Origin: Leptospiraceae bacterium
Lineage (GTDB): Bacteria > Spirochaetota > Leptospiria > Leptospirales > Leptospiraceae
Assembly (NCBI GenBank): GCA_016708435.1
Contig: JADJFV010000003.1
Span: 124,368-188,367 of the forward strand
Length of the DNA stretch: 64,000 bases
Direction of reading: 5' to 3'
The position numbers and the translations under genes were made by a program. This document shows positions 25,548 through 33,137 of the stretch, in pieces. The notes below the pieces were generated by a model. The model saw nothing but the letters and a program-made list of their open reading frames with translations. It did no database searches and was not told the origin of the DNA. Every line of letters starts with the position of its first letter. The stretch's first letter is position 1.

Positions 25548-28500
25548 GACGCAAAGGACAGGCTTCGGAATTCCCTTTGTTTTGCGATTTCCATTTTTCC
25601 CAATCCACTACAGTAGATGGAATTTTTTCTGTTCCCGGGTGAAGTATTTTCTTGGAAATCAAGCTTTGAGATCCCTTAATAAATGAATCCCAGCCCTTAA
25701 CTATGGACTCCGCATAATCAGTGTCTACCCCAAGGCTTTGTAAAGAATTATCCATTAATACATTCTTACAAACTTCATTTACAATGTCTTTTAAATTGTC
25801 ATCTCGCTCTTCGTCATTTGCGATTTGTCCTATTTCTTCTAAATGAGAAAAGAAAATTTTAAGGTTCACTTCATGGTCGGATAAGTCAACTCCTGCTGAA
25901 TTGTCTAATGCATCTGTGTAGATGTTTCCACCCTTTAACGCATACTCTATTCTTCCGAGTTGCGTAAAACCAAGATTACCCCCTTCGCTTACCACTCTTG
26001 CGCGTAGCTGAGAACCATTGATTCGCACATCATTGTTGGAAGGGTCTCCTACTTTGGAGTTTTCTTCTGATTCTGATTTAACATAGGTTCCAATGCCACC
26101 ATTGTATAGTAAATCAACGGGAGCTTTTAGGATGGCAGAGATTAAAGCTGAGCCGGAAAGGCTATTTTCTGTTATCCCCAAAACCTTTTGAATCTCAATA
26201 GAAATTGGAATGGATTTTTCTGTCTTTAAGAATACGCCGCCGCCTTGGGACAAAAGCGAAGAATTATAATTATCCCAACCAGAGGATTTCGAATTGAATA
26301 ATCTTTTTCTTTCTTCAAAGCTTTTTTCTAAATCGGGGTTTGGATCTAGAAAAATATGCTTATGATTAAATGCAGCGACTAGTTTAAAAGCCTTTGAGTG
26401 AATGAGTCCATTTCCAAAAACATCTCCTCCCATATCACCAATACCCACAACTGTAATTGGATCTTTTAAATAATCAATATCCAGGTTACGCAGATGTCTA
26501 TCTGCTGTGACTAATGCTCCTTTTGCGGTGATTCCATACTCTTTATGTGAGTAGCCTCGCGAGCCACCGGAGGCAAATGCATCTCCAAGCCAGAAATTTT
26601 CTTGGATAGAAATTGCATTGGCTGTATCGGAAAGCTGTGCTGTGCCCTTATCAGCCGCCACAACTAGATACGGATCAAAGTCATCGTAGGCAAATGGTCC
26701 TGCGATATCTGCAAAGAAAAGTTTATCGCTAGCCTTTCTGTTATCGGTTAAAGAGAGTAGGGAAGCGACATACGCCTTGTAAGCCTCCACCATTGACAAT
26801 TCACTTTTTGCATATTGATTTTTACTTAATACAAATCCTCCTTTAGATCCGACGGGCACGATAACAGTATTCTTCACCATTTGAGTTTTCATTAGAGATA
26901 GTATCTCTGTTCTAAAATCAGAAGGTCTATCTGAAAAACGAAGTCCTCCTCTTGCGACAGCACCCCCGCGTAAATGAATTCCTTGAAATAAAGAGGAATA
27001 GACAAATATTTCTCTAAATGGGCGAGGCAATGGAAGGCTAATTGGAATGGAGCTATCTATTTTGTATGCAACGGCTACTCTATCTAATCCGCTTTGCTTA
27101 CCAAAGTTTTTTTCGACACGAGTTCCAAAGAAATTTGTTCTTAAAATGGCTAGCACGGCAGTGCGAATAGAATTTAGAACTTCGTCTTCGCGAATTGTTT
27201 TCGCCTTATCTGCTAGTTCTTTTGTTATAGATTCTTTACGCATTATACCTTCTTTAAATTTGCAGTAGAAATACTTCCAAACCTCTTCCGAGAATTCAGG
27301 GTATGTTAAAAGTATCTCATTAAAATCGCTGGCATTGAAAGAAGGATTCGTTTGTAAGCAATACTCACGGATTGATTTTAAAAATAAAATTCCATTTGAA
27401 TCCAATTTGGTTTTTAAGATTAACGCCGATAAAGAATCAACTGACAATTTTCCTTGCATTGTATAGGTAAGTGCATTTTTTAATCGTTCATATAACTGAT
27501 TTGTATTTGGAAAAGTGTCAAAAAAGAATTCTGTTTTAGAATAGATTTTTTCATTGCAGGTAAATCGATAAACTCTTTGAGAAATCGCAGATAATCCAAA
27601 TGAGCTTAATGCATTTACCCACATAGATAAATTGAATTCTTTTTCTCTTGTAACGGCTTCTACTAGAGTTGCATTTGTGTTAGTTTCCTCAATATTAAAA
27701 ATTACTCTCGCACCATTTAGTCTTTGGACTAAACCCAAATCGTAAACTGCCTTCTCCGGATCATGCGTTGCAATATAATCCTTTCTAAATTCTATCTTAT
27801 TCGGGAAAGGAGTTTCCTTAAAACGATCTTCCCATTTTGTTTTAATGATTTCAATCCAGGGTCTAAATAAATACTCTATTTGGGAGCTAATCTCGAATAG
27901 CTTCTGCTTTGAATTCTGATTGGATCTGATTAAATGGTAACATTGAACGGAATTCGTAAGTAAAATATGATAGGATTTGACATTAGCCTCTGGTAGAATA
28001 TCTCTTACAAGATTTTCTGATTCACTAAGCTTTGATTCAAGCCAATTCTTCTCCGGAATTGTTGTTAGAATCAGTGCGAGATCTTCGTTTATTAGAAGTC
28101 CATTCGAACGGTTTTCTGTTTTTAGAGATTGTTCAATGATTACTTTAAATAAAGAGAGGTAAGCTAATTCAGGCATAAGGAATAAAATTTCCACAGGAAG
28201 AGAATTAAAGATTCTGCGAACCGTTCGTCCAAGGCCTGAAGAGTATTCGATATTTTCCTTTGATAGAAATTCTTTGAATCGGTCAGAGAAAAATGGAATT
28301 TCAATTATACCAAGAGTCTGGGCATGTAAGGTAAAACTTCCTAGAAAAAGAATTTTAAAATCTTTGTGAATTAAGCAAATACAAAAGAATGGATTGTCAC
28401 CTAAGAAGCTCTCCGTTTGTGTTTCCTTACATTCCAGTAAAATTGTCTCGGATTGAGTTTTTAAATTGGTAAACCATTCGAGATAATTATTATTATCCGC

Positions 28501-29079
28501 TACAACTCCATATTGCTCAATCTCTTTGCCTGACTTTTGTATGCAAGCACCTTCCCATACCAGACCTTTTTTTAAAAGCCAATCTATTAATTGCGATTTG
28601 TCGGAAAGTCTAATGTTTGGAATAGATTCTAATCTTTCTTTAAAAATCGAAAATTCTGAAATCAGTTTTTGAATTTTTTTATAGGAAGAATGAACAGCAG
28701 TTTTAACCTGATCAATGATTGTTTTTTCTTTGGTTTGAATTTCAATATAGTAAAATTCTTTTCCTTTTTCGGGATGAAAGTGAAGACTTCGATTGATTGG
28801 AAGATTTGTTTTATGAAAGAGCGAACGAATATTAGCCGCAAAGAAAGGCATCGAATTGCAAACAATAACAATGCAATGTAAATTAATTCTTAGAAGTGGA
28901 TCATCTATTTTTAAATCGTAAGATTTGGTAAATACCGGAGCAGTCGCATTCGATTCTTCAAAGCATTGCCACAATTCAGCTTGTAAAAATTCTACTTCGT
29001 TATTCAAATAAAAATCTAAGTAAATACTACCTATTGATTTGTTAAATGCCTGTATGAATGTATTTGTAATTGTGCTCAT
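25531..29079 (-). CDS. gdhB: NAD-dependent glutamate dehydrogenase, large type (main part)
   Basis: The first 1182 residues of a GDH180-like enzyme that oxidises glutamate to 2-oxoglutarate and ammonia with NAD. Diagnostic motifs: LPLPRPFREIFVYSSLFQGIHLRGGAVARGGLRFSDR-type substrate region (split here: SPLF-like SSLFQGIHLRGG and ARGGLRFSDRPSD), VGSKGGFVL, the GDMGGDVFGNG nucleotide-binding motif, FLDPNPD, and DLLYNGGIGTYVK. The N-terminal regulatory part is shorter than in typical members: about 1338 residues in total against roughly 1600. The frame is lost near 25575 and the last 160 residues continue in the neighbouring ORF. It stands alone; gltBD at 47-53 kb runs the opposite glutamate reaction. 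Symbol given by family resemblance. Confidence 0.88.
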   Translation of the reverse strand: MSTITNTFIQAFNKSIGSIYLDFYLNNEVEFLQAELWQCFEESNATAPVFTKSYDLKIDDPLLRINLHCIVIVCNSMPFFAANIRSLFHKTNLPINRSLHFHPEKGKEFYYIEIQTKEKTIIDQVKTAVHSSYKKIQKLISEFSIFKERLESIPNIRLSDKSQLIDWLLKKGLVWEGACIQKSGKEIEQYGVVADNNNYLEWFTNLKTQSETILLECKETQTESFLGDNPFFCICLIHKDFKILFLGSFTLHAQTLGIIEIPFFSDRFKEFLSKENIEYSSGLGRTVRRIFNSLPVEILFLMPELAYLSLFKVIIEQSLKTENRSNGLLINEDLALILTTIPEKNWLESKLSESENLVRDILPEANVKSYHILLTNSVQCYHLIRSNQNSKQKLFEISSQIEYLFRPWIEIIKTKWEDRFKETPFPNKIEFRKDYIATHDPEKAVYDLGLVQRLNGARVIFNIEETNTNATLVEAVTREKEFNLSMWVNALSSFGLSAISQRVYRFTCNEKIYSKTEFFFDTFPNTNQLYERLKNALTYTMQGKLSVDSLSALILKTKLDSNGILFLKSIREYCLQTNPSFNASDFNEILLTYPEFSEEVWKYFYCKFKEGIMRKESITKELADKAKTIREDEVLNSIRTAVLAILRTNFFGTRVEKNFGKQSGLDRVAVAYKIDSSIPISLPLPRPFREIFVYSSLFQGIHLRGGAVARGGLRFSDRPSDFRTEILSLMKTQMVKNTVIVPVGSKGGFVLSKNQYAKSELSMVEAYKAYVASLLSLTDNRKASDKLFFADIAGPFAYDDFDPYLVVAADKGTAQLSDTANAISIQENFWLGDAFASGGSRGYSHKEYGITAKGALVTADRHLRNLDIDYLKDPITVVGIGDMGGDVFGNGLIHSKAFKLVAAFNHKHIFLDPNPDLEKSFEERKRLFNSKSSGWDNYNSSLLSQGGGVFLKTEKSIPISIEIQKVLGITENSLSGSALISAILKAPVDLLYNGGIGTYVKSESEENSKVGDPSNNDVRINGSQLRARVVSEGGNLGFTQLGRIEYALKGGNIYTDALDNSAGVDLSDHEVNLKIFFSHLEEIGQIANDEERDDNLKDIVNEVCKNVLMDNSLQSLGVDTDYAESIVKGWDSFIKGSQSLISKKILHPGTEKIPSTVVDWEKWKSQNKGNSEACPLRLAFLC

Positions 29080-29175
29080 AAATTAGTCCTTTCGTGCGAA
29101 TCTTAAACAGAAAAATATCTGAATAGGGTTTTTTGCAAATCCTAATTAGCGAACCTTAAAAATTTTTAAACGAAA

Positions 29176-29559
29176 CTAATCCTCTTCGCTTGTATCATCT
29201 TCTACTTCGAGAAAGGCTTTAGTTGGATTTTCTTTTTCATAATAAACAATGACTTCTTTGCCTACTGGATAAGAATTTGTAATAGTTTCTGCTTTTGCTT
29301 GCGAGTTATAGGCGTTATTCCAAAATCCAATTCTTTCTGCCTGATACATTTTCCCATCTACTTCATACTCATACTCGACACGGGGGTAAAAATCATTATG
29401 CCCCTTGTAAACACTTCTGTATTTATGTTTTTTCTCGACATAGGATTTTATAATTATTCCCGTGACTGATTGCATTTCTGATTTTTTAGGTCCAAAGGTA
29501 ATACAAGAAAGAAAAAAGAACAAGCCCAAAAGAGATATCCGATCCAAATATGATGACAT
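29176..29559 (-). CDS. DUF3592-type putative lipoprotein
   Basis: A 127-residue protein. ISLLGLFFFLSC forms a signal peptide with a lipobox ending at about Cys19. The mature part has the DUF3592 layout: a strand pair around SVTGIIIKSYVEKK, VEYEYEVDGKMYQAERIGF, and YPVGKEVIVYYEKENPTKAFLE. The function of this domain is unknown. The tail is acidic (EVEDDTSEED). It starts three bases after the NERD-helicase gene on the same strand, so the two are probably co-transcribed, although an exported lipoprotein and a cytoplasmic helicase need not cooperate. Confidence 0.75.
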   Translation of the reverse strand: MSSYLDRISLLGLFFFLSCITFGPKKSEMQSVTGIIIKSYVEKKHKYRSVYKGHNDFYPRVEYEYEVDGKMYQAERIGFWNNAYNSQAKAETITNSYPVGKEVIVYYEKENPTKAFLEVEDDTSEED

Positions 29560-29562
29560 GGT

Positions 29563-31251
29563 TTATTCAACTTTATGAAGCTTAAATGTCTGCTTAATGT
29601 ATTTGCGGGCTTCTTTGGCAGAGTAAGATTTTCCATCGATCGTAAATCCGGTCACTTTCTTTGACAAAATATAGAGTTCATGCTTTGCTCTAGAAGAAGC
29701 GGTATATAAGAGTTTGCGCCATGCTTCGGAATTGATTTCAGAAAAGTCAACATCTACAAGCAATAAAATATCTGCTTCCAGCCCTTTAAATTTACGAATG
29801 GTTGTTTTTTGAATTTGCTTCTTAATTCTGTCTCTTGTAACAGGTATATTGTGGATAAACGAAAGTTGCCCTAAATAAGACGAGTCCATTGCAATGGTGG
29901 TAGCTAGTATGATTTGTTCGGGGAAAATATTCTCTTTAGATATTTTTTCACTTACAATAGAAATAGTATTAGTAAGTAAATCTCTATTATCCACACATTC
30001 AATCCAAGTAGGTTCTGGTCCTTCAATTTCATTTTTAAACTTTAGATTTTCGATGCGAATAAAAGAATTTGCAGTTATCGCAATTTGCTTTGTGTTTCGA
30101 CAATTATTTTTTAAGACTAGTCTGCATTCAGCTTCTCGTAACCACTGAGGTAAAGCGGATGCCTCCTTATGAACCATTTGGCTCTTATCGTAATATACAA
30201 AGAATTTTCCGGGGATTGATGTTTCAAGAGCGGATAACCACTCTTCGTCGAAGTCTTGTCCCTCGTCTATAATCATATGAGAATAGGGGAGAATCACTTT
30301 CTTGGAAAGTATGTCTTCAATAAATTTGCTTGCTCTTTGTCTTTTCTCAACTAAGCTGTGCTCGTAAATTTCTGAAAGTCCAAAGAAACTATGCACTTGA
30401 ATGTTTGTATCGTATTTAAAGTGTTCTTCTGTGATATTTTTTTTAAGTAAAGAGTTGTAGACTAAAAATAAAACCTTTTCATTATTTATGGCAAGTCTTC
30501 TTGCATGTTCAACGGCTAATATCGTTTTACCGGTTCCGGCACCTCCCCCGATGACAGCGCGATCTTGCTCTTCTAGAAAATCTAACAATAGAGACTGTTC
30601 TTTCGTTAAACGTAAAAACTGCTCTTCTCTAACTTCCATATCCCATTTTTGTACGGGGACAAGTTTGAAATAAGGATTGAGCCATTTTTTAATATTCTCT
30701 CTAGAACTTTCAGATAGACTTATATGCAAGTGAGCATTGTAATACTGAAAGACATGATCAATTCCTTTGTTGATGTTAGGCAAATTGGAATTATCCAGTA
30801 TAAAATCTCTTTTTAGATAAGATGGTAGATTAGCCCTCTGAAAAATGAGTTGGGGAAAAAATAGACAGGTATTAATTGGGCACTTCTCGCCGCGTGGGAG
30901 TCTTCTCTCTAAGATTTGTTTTAGAATATAAAATTTGGATTCTTCTGCCTGGAAGTAGGGGTTTTTATGCATTAGCCGACGGCGACCATCGAATCCAGTT
31001 TGAAACCATTCTTCGTTTTCGATAGTGATCTCGCCGGACTTTACTTCGATTACTAGAAGTCCACGGCTCGGATCATAAATTAGAAAATCTGCTTCTCCTT
31101 GTTTATGGAAGGATTTATTTTCTTCTTCTGTCCAGGCAAAAGAATGAAATACCATATAATTATCAGGTAGAGTTCTAAAAGCATCATAGACTATTTTTTC
31201 TCCCATACTTCCGTGAAAGTCTTTGGGTAGGGGAGGAATGAATTCGGGCAT
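29563..31251 (-). CDS. NERD-domain UvrD/Rep-like helicase
   Basis: A 562-residue cytoplasmic protein. Residues about 12-120 form a NERD nuclease-related domain: SMGEKIVYDAF, GEADFLIYDPSRGLLVIEVKSGEI (acidic and ExK residues of a restriction-endonuclease-like core). From about 215 comes a superfamily 1 helicase: Q-like LTKEQSLLLDFL, Walker A GGGAGTGKT (about 235), Walker B MIIDEGQDFDEEW (about 327), NNCRNTKQIA, and motif VI LLYTASSRAKHELYIL. It lacks the large 1B/2B inserts, so it is compact. Related NERD-helicases occur in DNA repair and in several anti-phage or stress loci. The first ATG at 31251 is used; it is followed by a DUF3592 lipoprotein after three bases. Confidence 0.88.
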   Translation of the reverse strand: MPEFIPPLPKDFHGSMGEKIVYDAFRTLPDNYMVFHSFAWTEEENKSFHKQGEADFLIYDPSRGLLVIEVKSGEITIENEEWFQTGFDGRRRLMHKNPYFQAEESKFYILKQILERRLPRGEKCPINTCLFFPQLIFQRANLPSYLKRDFILDNSNLPNINKGIDHVFQYYNAHLHISLSESSRENIKKWLNPYFKLVPVQKWDMEVREEQFLRLTKEQSLLLDFLEEQDRAVIGGGAGTGKTILAVEHARRLAINNEKVLFLVYNSLLKKNITEEHFKYDTNIQVHSFFGLSEIYEHSLVEKRQRASKFIEDILSKKVILPYSHMIIDEGQDFDEEWLSALETSIPGKFFVYYDKSQMVHKEASALPQWLREAECRLVLKNNCRNTKQIAITANSFIRIENLKFKNEIEGPEPTWIECVDNRDLLTNTISIVSEKISKENIFPEQIILATTIAMDSSYLGQLSFIHNIPVTRDRIKKQIQKTTIRKFKGLEADILLLVDVDFSEINSEAWRKLLYTASSRAKHELYILSKKVTGFTIDGKSYSAKEARKYIKQTFKLHKVE

Positions 31252-31301
31252 ATGGAAATTAAATTAAATACGCCCTTTCAAATCAAGCAAAGAAAAATCT
31301 C

Positions 31302-31916
31302 TTAGAGAACATAAAAAAGCACTGTAATGTAGTGGCATCCTGCTCCTCCCAATACGAAACCGTGCCAGATTTCATGGTTGCGGGGAATTGATTCTTTCAA
31401 ATAGAAGAATACTCCGCCTGTATAGAGAAGACCCCCTGCGGCTAACCACAATAAACCTTGCGGATGAAATGTAGTTATTAAATTTTTAATGTCGAGTAGA
31501 ACTGTCCAACCTGCGGCAAGATAAATCATGGTAGAAAGAAAATCAAATTTTCCAGTAAAGAAAATCTTAACCACAGTGCCAATGACTGCGAGTAACCACA
31601 CAATGCTTAAAATGATTGGTCCCATTCCATCTCGAAAATTTACAAGGATGAAGGGAGTATAAGTTCCGGCGATTAAATAGAATATGGCGATATGATCTAA
31701 TTTTTGAAATAAATCTTTGGCTTTGCCTTCTCTGGAGTGATATAAACTGGAGACCGTAAATAATGCTACCAAGCTTATGCCATAGATGAGTGAACTTAGA
31801 ATTTTCCAAAAATCGTTTGTGGCAAATGCGAAAAATAATAATATTCCAGCTCCTATTAAACTCATACACGCACCCATTGCGTGTGTATAAACATTGACCT
31901 TTTCTTCTTTTGTCAT
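31302..31916 (-). CDS. PAQR/hemolysin III family membrane protein (TrhA/YqfA-like)
   Basis: A 204-residue protein with seven predicted helices. ATG 31916 is chosen because AGAGG lies four bases before it; the upstream in-frame ATG (31943) has no such site. Family motifs: NVYTHAMGACMSLIGAG in helix 1, SSLYHSR after helix 2, LDHIAIFYLIAGTYTPFIL, and the final HEIWHGFVLGGAGCHYITVL with metal-binding-type His residues. Bacterial members have been linked to membrane energetics and fatty-acid homeostasis; the haemolysin name is historical. Single-gene unit next to a long repeat-rich interval. Confidence 0.9.
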   Translation of the reverse strand: MTKEEKVNVYTHAMGACMSLIGAGILLFFAFATNDFWKILSSLIYGISLVALFTVSSLYHSREGKAKDLFQKLDHIAIFYLIAGTYTPFILVNFRDGMGPIILSIVWLLAVIGTVVKIFFTGKFDFLSTMIYLAAGWTVLLDIKNLITTFHPQGLLWLAAGGLLYTGGVFFYLKESIPRNHEIWHGFVLGGAGCHYITVLFYVL

Positions 31917-32306
31917 AAATCCTCTTTTACAAATAAGATGCATAAAAATAGGAAAGGTTGCTGACTTTGGAAAAAAATTCCATTATTAAAAATTTTATTT
32001 AAAAATTTCATTATTCGATTTAGCATATTATAGTTTCCTTACTTCACCTCACCCCGATTTCTTCGGAGTTGAGTTGCTTAGTTTTAATGTCTTCCTTCTT
32101 CGCTTTTGCTTCCCTCACCCCAACTTTTTCGTTGTTGCGGTATATTGCTGTATTCCACCTCTCCCAATGGAATAGAGAATGATATCTGTTATGCGCTTTA
32201 AGCAAGATTTTATTTAGTTCAGTTAAAATCACTTTCGTGAACAGCGAATCGAAACTCAACTGAAATTATTTTTTATCAAAAATATTTTTTAAATAATCCA
32301 CCCATC

Positions 32307-32403
32307 GCTTAACGCTCACCAGCAGCCAAGCTATACAGTTCGACAGTTTCGTGGCTCTAATGCGTAATAAAGGTATATTTGCTTATTGGACTGACGGTTA
32401 AGA
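32307..32403 (+). repeat. Possible degenerate attC-like site
   Basis: GCTTAAC (32307-32313) matches the RYYYAAC integron core and GTTAAGA (32397-32403) nearly matches GTTRRRY (last base A instead of C/T). AGCCA (32324-32328) and TGGCT (32352-32356) give an inner pair. Length (97 bases) is in the attC range. No integrase or cassette-like gene order is present, so this is only a hint. Confidence 0.2.
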
Positions 32404-32436
32404 GGCTAATACGGTGTTTACGCTTCGTATAAGCTG

Positions 32437-32591
32437 CGTATAAGATGACGTTTTACCAAATATAGGTTAGCTATGGGTTCAAAGATAGACTCACAATAGG
32501 TTCCCTATGCCCCTCTAACCTATATTTGAAGTATAGGAGAACCCATTCCTACCCTATGTTATGTGCATCGTCTTCTTATACGATGGTAAAA
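32437..32591. repeat. Interleaved inverted repeats
   Basis: Four arm pairs in 155 bases: CGTATAAGATGACG (32437-32450) with CGTCTTCTTATACG (32569-32582, one mismatch); TTTTACC (32451-32457) with GGTAAAA (32585-32591); CAAATATAGGTTAG (32457-32470) with CTAACCTATATTTG (32515-32528, perfect 14 bp); ATGGGTTC (32473-32480) with GAACCCAT (32539-32546). The pairs occur in the order 1-2-3-4 then 3-4-1-2, so they cannot all form one simple hairpin. CGTATAAG also occurs as a direct repeat at 32426-32433. Confidence 0.65.
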
Positions 32592-32703
32592 GGAAGTAGA
32601 ATGCTTTTGTATAATGTGGAAAATATTTTCTGATTATTTGCTTGACGATAGTGAAAAATGTCTTATAGAATAATTTAAAATGATTCTCTTTGTTTAAAGA
32701 CTG

Positions 32704-32800
32704 TCGCATAATCGGCATTATCCTGCATAGTCCTTGCGACATGCGATTAGAGCTCTTGAACAATCTTCGCATAATCGGCATTATCCTGCATAGTCCTTGC
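32704..32800 (+). repeat. Perfect 34-base direct repeat, two copies 63 bases apart
   Basis: The segment beginning TCGCATAATCGGCATTATCC occurs at 32704-32737 and identically at 32767-32800. A diverged third copy starts at 32955 inside the 58-codon ORF, and its first nine bases recur at 33152 in the signal-peptide codons of the caspase-protein gene. Confidence 0.8.
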
Positions 32801-32921
32801 AGACTATGCAGAAAGATATTACGCTCCGTTGGAGCTTAGCCCCAACGGGGTGACATACCTTTCGGCATGGAAGCAAGCCCTTGCCGATGTATTTGTAAAG
32901 AATCAGCTTAAAGTATATTAG
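32787..32921 (+). repeat. Multi-hairpin repeat element, copy I
   Basis: Four consecutive self-complementary blocks: TGCATAGTC...GACTATGCA (32787-32810, 9-bp stem), GCTCC-GTT-GGAGC, CCCC-AAC-GGGG, and CGGCA...TGCCG. It is distinctly more GC-rich than its surroundings and about 80-90% identical to copy II at 32983-33117. The CCCC/GGGG stem is kept in both copies although the loop changes (AAC, GAGT), which argues for selection on structure rather than protein. Probably a REP-like or other palindromic element. Confidence 0.65.
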
Positions 32922-32940
32922 AAATAAAAAGGAATCTTCT

Positions 32941-33117
32941 ATGAAAACAATCTATCGCATAATCAACATTATCCAATTACACTGCATAGTCCTTGCAGAC
33001 TATGCAGGCAGATATTACGCTCCGTTGGAGCTTAGCCCCGAGTGGGGCGCAATACTCTCGGCATGGGAGCAAGCCCTTGCCGATGTAATTGTAAAGAATC
33101 ATCTTGAAGTATACTAG
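32941..33117 (+). CDS. 58-codon ORF, duplicated leader of the caspase-protein gene (doubtful)
   Basis: ATG 32941 follows AAAAAGGA with nine bases spacing and opens a 58-residue ORF beginning MKTIYRIINI, close to the start MKTTFRIITI of the ankyrin-caspase gene 197 bases downstream; the region before both ATGs is also alike (AAAAAGGA then TCTATGAAAACAA). After about ten residues the ORF runs into multi-hairpin element copy II. It is best read as the 5' remnant of a paralogous gene whose body was lost or replaced by the repeat element. Whether it is translated into anything useful is doubtful. Confidence 0.3.
   Translation: MKTIYRIINIIQLHCIVLADYAGRYYAPLELSPEWGAILSAWEQALADVIVKNHLEVY
32983..33117 (+). 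repeat. Multi-hairpin repeat element, copy II
   Basis: Second copy of the four-hairpin element: TGCATAGTC...GACTATGCA (32983-33006), GCTCC-GTT-GGAGC, CCCC-GAGT-GGGG and TCGGCA...TGCCGA. It ends 20 bases before the start codon of the ankyrin-WD40-caspase gene, so it lies in that gene's leader or promoter and could affect its expression. Confidence 0.65.
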
Positions 33118-33137
33118 AACTAAAAAGGAGTTTTTCT

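Larger units (their letters stand above)
31944..32940. other. Repeat-rich intergenic region without convincing genes
   Basis: About 1 kb between the PAQR gene and the 58-codon ORF before the caspase gene. Left third: AT-rich DNA followed by pyrimidine-rich CCTCACCCC and CCTCTCCCAATGG stretches (about 32045-32170) typical of dispersed repeats. Middle: attC-like end motifs (32307-32403) and a dense set of interleaved inverted repeats (32437-32591). Right: a perfect 34-base direct repeat and the first copy of a multi-hairpin element. Small ORFs here have no family resemblance. Confidence 0.6.

Noticed and set aside
32044..32259. Minus-strand 71-codon ORF in the repeat-rich interval
   Set aside because: It runs through pyrimidine-rich dispersed-repeat sequence and has no recognisable protein features.
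32704..32800. CRISPR-like array (34-base repeats, about 29-base spacer)
   Set aside because: Only two identical units, a third strongly diverged, no cas genes, and the repeat contains the start region of a neighbouring gene.
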